Assembly (NCBI GenBank): GCA_937896015.1
Contig: CALBLR010000477.1
Location: forward strand, 1 to 10,620
Length of the DNA stretch: 10,620 bases
Direction of reading: 5' to 3'
Source: an uncultured Prevotellaceae bacterium
GTDB lineage: Bacteria; Bacteroidota; Bacteroidia; Bacteroidales; Muribaculaceae
The notes below the pieces were generated by a model. That model did not search any database. It had not been told where the DNA came from and saw nothing but the letters and a program-made list of their open reading frames with translations. The translations under genes were made by a program, and so were the position numbers. Positions 1 to 6,586 of this stretch are shown here, in pieces (positions within the stretch are counted from its first letter, which is position 1; every line of letters starts with the position of its first letter).

Positions 1-2
1 GC

Positions 3-1979
3 AAGCGCATTCTGCCCATATCCATGAAGGAGAAGGTGTCGCGCGAATACTTCCGCAAAAGCCCGTCGACCCACAAGGAATACGTCACCGGGCTGAAAAA
101 CGGAGGACTTGACGAGTCGTTCGACCAGGAGAGTGTGAAGCGCTTCCTCGATGACGTGTTCCGCGAAATCGACATCTTCGGCAACGATGTGACCTTTATG
201 CAAAACCGCTTTGTGAGCCCACTGTCGAACATAGGCACCAACTTCTACAAATACTACCTTAGCGACACCCTTGACGTGGACGGAGAGAAGTGTGTGGAAC
301 TTAGTTTTGTGCCATTCACCACACAGGCATTCGGCTTTCTGGGCCGCATCTACGTGCCCGTGGGCGACTCCACCTATTTTGTGAAAAAGGTGAAGCTTAA
401 CGTGCCGCGTCACATCAATCTGAACTATGTGCAGCACGTGTTCATTGAGCAGAACTATGTGAAGGCCGACGACGGTTCGCGCTTGAAGACCAATGACGAC
501 ATGACTGTGGAGTTTAAAATAATGCCTGGCACACAAGGCATGTATGCCCGCCGGCAAACCGACTACAAGGACTTCAGCTTTGCTCCGCCCGAGGACATGA
601 GCATATTCAACAAAAGCGGTGAGCAGATTGTGGCCAACGACGCAAGCTATCTGCCCGACCAGTTTTGGGCCGACAACCGCCCCACACAATCCAAATCAGA
701 CGAATCGACCATAAAGAAAATGATTCAGCGCCTGCGCCAGTCAAAGCTGTTCTACTGGAGCGAAAAGGTGATTGTGGCCCTTGTCAGCGGCTATGTCCAG
801 ACCGACGGCAAATCGAGCAAATTCGACTTCGGCCCCATGAACACCACAATCAGCTCCAATGCGCTTGAGGGCCTGCGCCTGCGCATTGGCGGCATGACCA
901 CCGCCAACCTGAGCAAGCACTGGTTTGCCCGCGGATATGCCGCCTATGGCTTCAAGGACGAAAAGTGGAAATACATGGGCCAGCTGGAATACTCGTTCAA
1001 CCAAAAGAAGTATCACAGCAACGAGTTCCCAATACACTCAATTAAAATCGAGCACAAATACGATGTGGACCAGCTGGGACAGCACTATATGTACACCAAC
1101 GCCGACAACGTGTTTCTGGCCCTTAAGCGAAAGACCGACGACAAGATTAACTATCTGCGCACATCGGAGATTGAATACAAGCTTGAGACCAAAGGAGGCT
1201 TCTCGGTTTCGGCCGGATTTCAGCACAACATCCACGAGGCATCGCGCTTCCTGCCATTTGAAAACGGCTATGGCGACGTGTTTAAGCGCTACACCGAAGC
1301 CGGCTTCAGCGTGACACTGCGCTACGCCCCCGGCGAGAAGTTTTACCAAACGCGCAGCTACCGCATCCCCATCAACCTCGACGCGCCCGTGCTGAGCCTG
1401 ACACAGACCTACGTGCCCAAGGGCTTCATGGGCAGCGAGTTTGAAATCAACAAGACCGAGATAGGCGTGCAAAAGCGATTCTGGTTCTCGGCATTCGGCT
1501 ACACCGACATCATAGTGAAGGCGGCCAAACTGTGGAGCAAGGTGTCGTATCCCGACCTGCTGCTGCCCAACGCTAACCTGTCGTACACCATACAGCCCGA
1601 GTCCTACACGCTGCTCAACGCCATGGAGTTTGCCAACGACCAGTATCTGTCGTGGGACTTCACCTACTGGGCCAACGGCGCCATACTCAACCGCATACCG
1701 CTGGTGCGCTACCTGAAGCTGCGCGAGGTGTTCTCGTTCCGCGGCCTGTATGGCAAGCTGAGCGACAAAAACAACCCAGAGATGAACAACGACCTCTACC
1801 GCTTTCCTCTCGACGCTCACTGCCGCACTATGGACAAGAAGCCATATATGGAAATCGGCGTGGGCCTCGACAACATATTCACATTCCTGCGAGTGGACTA
1901 TGTGTGGCGTCTCACCTACCGCCACAATCCTGGCGTTGACCGCAGCGGTGTTAGAATCCAGCTGCACTTCACATTCTGA
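3..1979 (+). CDS. DUF5686 family outer-membrane protein, 5'-partial
   Basis: The reading frame is open from base 3 with no stop before the first ATG at 24, so the gene very probably begins upstream and the ATG at 24 is internal. About 659 residues are visible. The N-terminal visible part carries the run typical of DUF5686 proteins (FVSPLSNIGTNFYKYYLSDT, then a FVP...FGFLGRIYVP...YFVKKV segment). The rest is rich in alternating aromatic and polar strands, and it ends with GVGLDNIFTFLRVDYVWRLTY and a terminal Phe, as expected for an outer-membrane beta-barrel inserted by BamA. Family members usually have a signal peptide and a carboxypeptidase-regulatory-like (CarbopepD_reg_2) domain in front, which would lie left of this window. 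The molecular function of DUF5686 is not established; it is widespread in Bacteroidetes. A strong hairpin follows the stop, so this appears to be the last gene of its unit. Confidence 0.88.
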   Translation, partial: KRILPISMKEKVSREYFRKSPSTHKEYVTGLKNGGLDESFDQESVKRFLDDVFREIDIFGNDVTFMQNRFVSPLSNIGTNFYKYYLSDTLDVDGEKCVELSFVPFTTQAFGFLGRIYVPVGDSTYFVKKVKLNVPRHINLNYVQHVFIEQNYVKADDGSRLKTNDDMTVEFKIMPGTQGMYARRQTDYKDFSFAPPEDMSIFNKSGEQIVANDASYLPDQFWADNRPTQSKSDESTIKKMIQRLRQSKLFYWSEKVIVALVSGYVQTDGKSSKFDFGPMNTTISSNALEGLRLRIGGMTTANLSKHWFARGYAAYGFKDEKWKYMGQLEYSFNQKKYHSNEFPIHSIKIEHKYDVDQLGQHYMYTNADNVFLALKRKTDDKINYLRTSEIEYKLETKGGFSVSAGFQHNIHEASRFLPFENGYGDVFKRYTEAGFSVTLRYAPGEKFYQTRSYRIPINLDAPVLSLTQTYVPKGFMGSEFEINKTEIGVQKRFWFSAFGYTDIIVKAAKLWSKVSYPDLLLPNANLSYTIQPESYTLLNAMEFANDQYLSWDFTYWANGAILNRIPLVRYLKLREVFSFRGLYGKLSDKNNPEMNNDLYRFPLDAHCRTMDKKPYMEIGVGLDNIFTFLRVDYVWRLTYRHNPGVDRSGVRIQLHFTF

Positions 1980-1996
1980 CGCCACACCACACGCAT

Positions 1997-2064
1997 AATT
2001 GGCAAGGGCCGTAAGCGGTGTCGCAGGAAAATTCCTGACCGCGAGCGGCCCTTGGCAATTTCTT
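1997..2064 (+). terminator. Long hairpin, probable terminator after the DUF5686 gene
   Basis: The arm at 1997-2011 (AATTGGCAAGGGCCG) pairs with 2046-2060 (CGGCCCTTGGCAATT) with a single G-G mismatch. Inside it, 2015-2019 pairs with 2038-2042, and 2025-2028 pairs with 2033-2036 around a small loop, so nearly the whole 64 bases fold into one composite stem. The 3' side runs into TTTCTT, a weak U-tract. It begins 17 bases after the DUF5686 stop codon. Efficient intrinsic termination is inferred. Confidence 0.6.
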
Positions 2065-2144
2065 ACGCAGGCCACATAGCCTCCGCCCAATCATTGAAGT
2101 TTAGAGGCGCACAGCCGACAAATCACCTATTATTTATGTCAATA

Positions 2145-2188
2145 TTTGGACAAGAGGGCACATATTTAGTTATTTATGCCTATTTTTG
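2145..2188 (+). promoter_or_regulatory. Possible Bacteroidetes-type promoter for the YihY/BrkB unit
   Basis: AT-rich DNA between about 2121 and 2190 stands out from the GC-rich coding sequence. TTTG at 2145-2148 is followed 22 bases later by TATTTATG (2171-2178), one mismatch from TAnnTTTG, and a perfect TAnnTTTG match (TATTTTTG) lies at 2181-2188 without a well-placed -33 element. Either -7 box would put the transcript start near 2184-2196. TATTTATG also occurs at 2131-2138. The exact element is not resolved. Confidence 0.35.
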
Positions 2189-2205
2189 CATGTCAGCACA
2201 CGTCT

Positions 2206-3594
2206 ATGGGAAAGGTGACACACAGCAGATCAAGGGCGGCCGCGCGCAAAGCGAGGCTGCACGCATACGCCACATGGCGCAAAGCCATGCGGCTATACCG
2301 CTATTGCTCCACCGACGTGTGGAACGACACAAGCCCCAGCCGCCGGGTGACACTGATTAAGACGCTTAACATGGCCGTAAGCTCATTCACCAGCAAGCGA
2401 CTGCAACAAAAGGCATGCGCACTCACCTACAGCACCGTGCTGGCAGTTGTCCCAACGCTGGCCATGCTGTTTGCCATAGGGCGCGGCTTCGGCTTTCAAA
2501 ACATATTGCAGAGTGAACTGTTCCGCTACTTTCCGGCACAGCGACAGGCACTGGAGTCGGCTCTTGAGTTCGTCAACCGCTATCTGGAGCAGGCATCTCA
2601 AGGTGTGTTTGTGGGCATAGGCGTGGTGTTTCTGCTGTGGACACTGGTGTCGCTCATGCGCAATGTGGAGCACACCTTCAACGAAATTTGGGGCATAGGC
2701 AAAAGCCGCTCGCTATACAGGCAAATCACCGACTACACGGTGCTGTTCATCCTGCTGCCTGTGCTGATGCTACTGTCGGCTGGCGTCAACCTGCTGGTGT
2801 CAAACGGCATATCAAGCGTGATGGCAAGGCTGCACATAGTGTCGCCATTGTGGCAACGGGTGCTCGACCTGTCGCCCATGGCCATCGCGTGGGTGGTGTT
2901 TGTGTGCGTGCTGTGGCTTATACCCAACACCAAGGTGAAGTTAAGGTGCGCCCTGTGGCCCGGAGTGGTGTGCGGCACGCTGTCGCACGCGCTGCAGTTG
3001 GCATTTGTGTCGGGGCAGATATATGTGTCGAAATACAACGCCGTGTATGGCACATTTGCCTTCCTTCCGCTGCTGCTCATATGGCTGCAGCTGGTGTGGC
3101 TAATCACGCTTAGCGGCGTGGCGGTGGTCTATTCGATCCAGAATGTGGCCAGCTGGAACTTCAGCGGCCGCATAAGGCACATATCGCCCTACTACGCCAG
3201 CGAGTTGGCCATTGCCATGGCGGCCGTGATTGCAGTACGATTCACTATGCGGCAAAAGCCGCTGAATGCAGCCGAGCTGTCGCGGGAGTGCGACACGCCG
3301 CCAACACTCACCACAGCACTGCTGGGCAGGCTGCTAAGCGCAGGGGTGATAGCCGAAGTGCGCACCGCCGAAGGCCATGAGCCGGCCTACCAACCGGCTT
3401 TTTCGCCTGCGGGGCTCACCGTGGGCGAGGTGGACGACATGCTGGGCCACGACGGCTGCCGTGACTTTGCATGCGGCCAAAGCCGAATCATGACGAATGC
3501 GGTGGAAAAGCTAAAGAGGCTAAGGGAGCAGCACTCCACTGGAGTTCCACTGACGAGCATTGTGCCGCCGCAGGAAAGTGACAGCAAAAAATAG
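2206..3594 (+). CDS. YihY/virulence factor BrkB family inner-membrane protein
   Basis: About 462 residues. The membrane domain has roughly six hydrophobic segments (about residues 73-92, 132-152, 176-198, 224-241, 248-270 and 286-311). Family hallmarks are visible: KACALTYSTVLAVVPTLAML in the first helix, the MRNVEHTFNEIWGI loop after the second, and NAVYGTFAFLPLLLIWLQ before the last. After the last helix comes a roughly 130-residue soluble tail with a helix-rich, possibly winged-helix-like stretch (LNAAELSRECDTPPTLTTALLGRLLSAGVIAEV), as in Bacteroidetes members. The family is called ribonuclease BN in old annotations, but that assignment was an error; its real role, perhaps transport, is unknown. 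I chose the ATG at 2206 because an in-frame ATG at 2176 lies inside the AT-rich promoter-like stretch (within TATTTATG). The start at 2176 would add 10 residues and cannot be excluded. The RidA-family gene follows after 14 bases, suggesting co-transcription. Confidence 0.87.
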   Translation: MGKVTHSRSRAAARKARLHAYATWRKAMRLYRYCSTDVWNDTSPSRRVTLIKTLNMAVSSFTSKRLQQKACALTYSTVLAVVPTLAMLFAIGRGFGFQNILQSELFRYFPAQRQALESALEFVNRYLEQASQGVFVGIGVVFLLWTLVSLMRNVEHTFNEIWGIGKSRSLYRQITDYTVLFILLPVLMLLSAGVNLLVSNGISSVMARLHIVSPLWQRVLDLSPMAIAWVVFVCVLWLIPNTKVKLRCALWPGVVCGTLSHALQLAFVSGQIYVSKYNAVYGTFAFLPLLLIWLQLVWLITLSGVAVVYSIQNVASWNFSGRIRHISPYYASELAIAMAAVIAVRFTMRQKPLNAAELSRECDTPPTLTTALLGRLLSAGVIAEVRTAEGHEPAYQPAFSPAGLTVGEVDDMLGHDGCRDFACGQSRIMTNAVEKLKRLREQHSTGVPLTSIVPPQESDSKK

Positions 3595-3608
3595 AAACAT
3601 ATATAGCA

Positions 3609-3986
3609 ATGAAGAAAGAGATGATTAAGGCCGCAAAAGCCCCGGCCGAAATAGGGGCATACAGCAATGCTATTCGCACCGGCAACATGGTGTTTGTGTC
3701 GGGGCAACTGCCCGTTGACCCCGCCACTGGCCAGATTCCCGACACAATTCAGGCACAAACGGTGCAAGTGATTGAAAATGTGAAAAACATACTTGCCGAC
3801 GCTGGAGCCACGCTCGACAACGTGGTGAAAACCACCGTCTACCTGTCGGAGATGTATCTGTTCAGCGAAATGAATGCGGTTTATGCCCGCGAATTCAGCG
3901 AGCCCTACCCCGCCCGCTCGTCGATGTCGGTGAAGGAGCTGCCGCAAAACGCTCTGGTGTCGCTCGACGTGGTGGCAGTGCTATAG
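3609..3986 (+). CDS. ridA: RidA family protein (enamine/imine deaminase fold) with altered catalytic position
   Basis: 125 residues, full length for the YjgF/YER057c/UK114 family. Canonical RidA is a small trimeric cytosolic enzyme that hydrolyses reactive enamine/imine intermediates made by PLP enzymes such as threonine dehydratase, releasing ammonia. Hallmarks seen: KAPAEIGAYSNAI (usually GPYSQA), VFVSGQLPVDPATG at 28-41, NVKNILADAGATLDNVVKTTVYL at 57-79, MNAVYAREF, and PARSSMSVKELP at 101-112 with the substrate-carboxylate-binding arginine at R103. Oddity: by hand alignment to E. coli RidA as remembered, the catalytic glutamate (Glu120) falls at S118 (ALVSLDVVAVL), and the usual GPY proline is alanine (A17). 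The protein may therefore have lost or changed the deaminase activity; family membership is firm, activity is not. It is probably co-transcribed with the upstream YihY/BrkB gene (14-base gap). Its stop codon overlaps the 3' end of folC on the other strand. Confidence 0.9.
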   Translation: MKKEMIKAAKAPAEIGAYSNAIRTGNMVFVSGQLPVDPATGQIPDTIQAQTVQVIENVKNILADAGATLDNVVKTTVYLSEMYLFSEMNAVYAREFSEPYPARSSMSVKELPQNALVSLDVVAVL

Positions 3987-5276
3987 GAATTCGGGCAGGG
4001 CAAGCAGCTCGGCCACCACATAGGTGCTGCCCCCCACAAACACAAGGTCGGTGCCTGCGGCATCGGCCTTGGCTTGATTATAGGCCTGCTCCACCGTGTC
4101 GAAGCAGCTGCCTTTGAGTCCTGCCTCCTGTCCCATAAGCATAAGCGACTTGGCATCGAGAGCCCGCTGAATGCCCGCTTGGGTAAAGTAGTAGCAAGCA
4201 TCTTTGGGCATAAGTGCCAGAATGTGGCGAATGTCCTTGTCTTTAACAAAACCTATAACCATGCGGCGGCAAGTGGCTGGCACCGATACTATTTGCTGGC
4301 TAAGATACTGCCACCCGCCTATATTGTGGCCCGTGTCGCACACCGTGAGCGGGCTGGTGTGCAGTGTGGTCCACCGCCCACGCAGGCCAGTTAGCTGCGA
4401 CACATGGGCAAATGCGCGGCGCACCGACTCATCGGAAATATGCGCCACCCCGCGGCGGTTGATTTCACAAATGGCTGCAAGCACCGTGGCGGCGTTGCGC
4501 ACCTGATACTCTCCGCTAAGTTGCGAGTTTACATTGCCAAGGCTGGTGGCCGTGGCCAGTTGCAGCATGCCGCCGCTGTGGGTGTGGCCGGAGATGAGGT
4601 GAAGGTCTTGCGCAAACACGATGGGTGCGCCCTCGGCCTCGGCCTTCTGCTCAAACACTCGGCGCACGTCGCCCTCGGCCTCTCCCACCACCACAGGCAC
4701 TCCAGCCTTGATGATGCCGGCTTTCTCCGACGCAATTTTGGGCAGCGTGTCGCCAAGAAACTGGGTGTGGTCGAGCGATATGTTGGTGACGACGCACAGC
4801 TGCGGGCTTATGATGTTGGTGCTGTCGAGCCGGCCTCCAAGGCCCACCTCAATCACGGCATAGTCGACACCGGCTGCGCGGAAATAGTCGAACGCCATGG
4901 TCGACGTGAGTTCGAAAAACGACGGATGTCCCTCATAGCCCATCTGCTGATAGCGCCTCACAAAGTCGACCACATATTGCTGCGGAATCTTCTCGCCGTT
5001 GACCACAATGCGCTCTCTGAAGTCCACAAGGTGAGGCGAAGTGTATAGTCCCACCTTATAGCCCTCACTCTGCAGCGCCGCAGCCAGCAGACTCGACACC
5101 GAACCCTTGCCGTTGGTGCCGGCTATGTGGATGGTTTTGTAGGCCCTGTGAGGGTTGCCAAACATGTTGTCGAGGTCGCGGCTGGTTTGCAGGCCGGGCT
5201 TGTAGGCGTTAGCCCCGCTGCGCTCAAACATGGGCAGCTGCGAATACAGGAAGTCGATGGTTTCGCTATAGTTCAT
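3981..5276 (-). CDS. folC: Bifunctional folylpolyglutamate synthase / dihydrofolate synthase
   Basis: 431 residues, normal FolC length. It is a cytosolic Mur-ligase-fold enzyme that adds glutamate to dihydropteroate to make dihydrofolate and extends the poly-glutamate tail of folates, using ATP. Seen in order: the P-loop IHIAGTNGKGSVSS (GTNGKGS at 53-59), TSPHLVDFRERI near 79-89, the Mur-ligase centre VIEVGLGGRLDSTN, the folate-family stretch TNISLDHTQFLGDTLPKIASEKAGIIK, and the C-terminal domain DTGHN at 314-318. Bacteroidetes usually have a single FolC for both steps; whether this one does both is inferred. It is the last gene of a minus-strand unit, 18 bases after the second chromate-transporter-family gene. 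Start at 5276: the ATG sits directly after that short gap and the N-terminus matches the family. The stop codon abuts and overlaps that of the convergent ridA-family gene. Confidence 0.96.
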   Translation of the reverse strand: MNYSETIDFLYSQLPMFERSGANAYKPGLQTSRDLDNMFGNPHRAYKTIHIAGTNGKGSVSSLLAAALQSEGYKVGLYTSPHLVDFRERIVVNGEKIPQQYVVDFVRRYQQMGYEGHPSFFELTSTMAFDYFRAAGVDYAVIEVGLGGRLDSTNIISPQLCVVTNISLDHTQFLGDTLPKIASEKAGIIKAGVPVVVGEAEGDVRRVFEQKAEAEGAPIVFAQDLHLISGHTHSGGMLQLATATSLGNVNSQLSGEYQVRNAATVLAAICEINRRGVAHISDESVRRAFAHVSQLTGLRGRWTTLHTSPLTVCDTGHNIGGWQYLSQQIVSVPATCRRMVIGFVKDKDIRHILALMPKDACYYFTQAGIQRALDAKSLMLMGQEAGLKGSCFDTVEQAYNQAKADAAGTDLVFVGGSTYVVAELLALPEFL

Positions 5277-5294
5277 AATTCAATACCTTTACAT

Positions 5295-5837
5295 TTAAAA
5301 CACAATCAGGCCGGCCACACCGGCTGCCACAATCACCCAAATGGGGTGTATTTTTGTGAAGTAGACCGCACAAAACGCCGCCAGGCAAATCATCACCGAA
5401 ATCACACGCTCACTCAGTTCAAAGCCGAAGTTCTCGCTGTTCATGAGCAGCATCGCCGCCGATGCGATGAGGCCCACCACTACTGGGCGCAGCCCCATGA
5501 AGGCACCCTTGATTACGCTGCTGTCGGAGTGGCGGCTGATGAAGTGGCTGGCCACCAGCACCAGCACAAATGGAGGGAGCACCACGGTGAATGTGGCCAC
5601 CAGCGAGCCAAGCACGCTGCCCGTGACCACATATCCAATGTAGGTGGCGCTGTTGATGCCAATGGGTCCGGGCGTCATCTGCGAGATGGCCACAATGTCG
5701 GTAAACACCTGGTTGGAAATCCAGCCAGAGTCCACCACCTCACTGTGAATGAGCGACAGCATGGCATAGCCGCCGCCAAAGCCGAAAAGTCCGATTTTGA
5801 TATAGGCCCATACGAGCCTCAAATAGGTTTCTATCAT
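5295..5837 (-). CDS. Chromate transporter family protein, second half-length subunit
   Basis: 180 residues, a single-domain (short-chain) member of the CHR/chromate transporter family (ChrA-like). It carries the family signature near the N-terminus: KIGLFGFGGGYAMLSLI at 14-30 and the AISQMTPGPIGINSATYIG segment at 50-68, followed by several hydrophobic helices and a hydrophobic C-terminus ending GLIVF. It starts 5 bases after the stop of its partner at 5843-6418. Short-chain CHR proteins typically occur as adjacent pairs of opposite topology that act together like one long ChrA. Chromate efflux is the activity known for characterised members; the physiological substrate in gut anaerobes is not established and could be another oxyanion such as sulfate. 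Co-transcription with folC is suggested by the 18-base gap. Confidence 0.9.
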   Translation of the reverse strand: MIETYLRLVWAYIKIGLFGFGGGYAMLSLIHSEVVDSGWISNQVFTDIVAISQMTPGPIGINSATYIGYVVTGSVLGSLVATFTVVLPPFVLVLVASHFISRHSDSSVIKGAFMGLRPVVVGLIASAAMLLMNSENFGFELSERVISVMICLAAFCAVYFTKIHPIWVIVAAGVAGLIVF

Positions 5838-5842
5838 AGCCG

Positions 5843-6418
5843 TTAACGCTTGCTTATTTTCGTTGACAATGAATGCTGGTGAAACACATAGCCACCCACG
5901 GCACCAAGCACGATATAGAGAATGGGATTGGAAATCACAGGCAGGCCCGAATACACGCCCAGCGCCACCGCCACAGGTATGGCCACCGTCTTCCAGCCGA
6001 TGCCGGCCGACTTGGCCGTGGTGAGCACCGGCGCAATGATGAGGGCCACCACCGCGGGGCGTATGCCCTTGAAGATGCGGCTGACGACCTCATTGTTTTT
6101 AATGGTGTCGGGGGTGAGAAACACAGCTATGGCCAGGATGATGGCAAACGACGGCATAATGGTGCCAAGCGCGGCTGTGACGCTGCCCTTCACTCCCTTC
6201 AGACGGTCGCCTATCACCACCGATATGTTTACGGCCAATATGCCAGGCATCGACTGCGCTATGGCCAGCAGGTCGAGAAATTCATCCTGCTCTATCCAGT
6301 GGTGCTTGTCCACGATTTCGCGCTGAATGATTGAAATCATCGCCCAACCGCCGCCAAAGGTGAACGCGCCGATTTTGAAAAATGTGAAAAACAGCTGAAA
6401 ATAAATGTTTCCCGTCAT
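5843..6418 (-). CDS. Chromate transporter family protein, first half-length subunit
   Basis: 191 residues, first gene of the minus-strand unit. CHR family signature: FKIGAFTFGGGWAMISII at 14-31, then REIVDKHHWIEQDEFLDLLAIAQSMPGILAVN at 33-64, then helices with a GIRPAVVALIIAPVL segment. The sequence is homologous to its downstream neighbour but clearly diverged, with Trp in FGGGWAM where the partner has Tyr, and SMPGILAVN versus MTPGPIGIN. This fits the paired short-chain architecture in which two half-proteins make one transporter in the inner membrane. Start at 6418: the ATG lies about 40 bases downstream of a good Bacteroidetes-type promoter. Substrate specificity cannot be read from sequence. 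Confidence 0.9.
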   Translation of the reverse strand: MTGNIYFQLFFTFFKIGAFTFGGGWAMISIIQREIVDKHHWIEQDEFLDLLAIAQSMPGILAVNISVVIGDRLKGVKGSVTAALGTIMPSFAIILAIAVFLTPDTIKNNEVVSRIFKGIRPAVVALIIAPVLTTAKSAGIGWKTVAIPVAVALGVYSGLPVISNPILYIVLGAVGGYVFHQHSLSTKISKR

Positions 6419-6458
6419 TGTCTTTGCTATTACAATTTAATCCGACTGCAAAATTAGT

Positions 6459-6490
6459 CAAAAATATCCATTCAGCGTATACCAGGCAAG
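6459..6490 (-). promoter_or_regulatory. Bacteroidetes-type promoter for the chromate-transporter/folC unit
   Basis: Read on the minus strand, CTTG (6490-6487) is followed by exactly 20 bases and then TATTTTTG (6466-6459), matching TTG-N19-21-TAnnTTTG, the established promoter pattern for the primary sigma factor of Bacteroides. It would start a transcript near 6453, giving a leader of about 35 bases before the ATG at 6418. A second -7-like match (TAATTTTG, 6456-6449) lacks a well-placed -33 element. Confidence 0.65.
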
Positions 6491-6544
6491 GCTTAGCCGA
6501 TAATGCTCTTTTGCTGTTCCAAATGTCGGAATGGTGAACACTCC

Positions 6545-6577
6545 TTGCTGCCGTGTGAACTTTAATGAGTATCTTTG
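6545..6577 (+). promoter_or_regulatory. Bacteroidetes-type promoter for the Omp85/phosphoethanolamine transferase unit
   Basis: TATCTTTG at 6570-6577 is a perfect TAnnTTTG -7 box, with TTG at 6545-6547 22 bases upstream, one base wider than the usual spacing. The transcript would start around 6582-6585, only a few bases before the ATG at 6587 and about 15 before the ATG at 6599. This makes a TTG at 6575, open in the same frame, untenable as a start codon. Confidence 0.6.
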
Positions 6578-6586
6578 CAGCCCAAA

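Noticed and set aside
1038..2090. A 350-codon open frame antisense to the DUF5686 gene
   Set aside because: It has low-complexity Val/His/Ala-rich composition, no recognisable domain, and lies opposite a well-supported gene; it is a by-product of GC-rich codon use.
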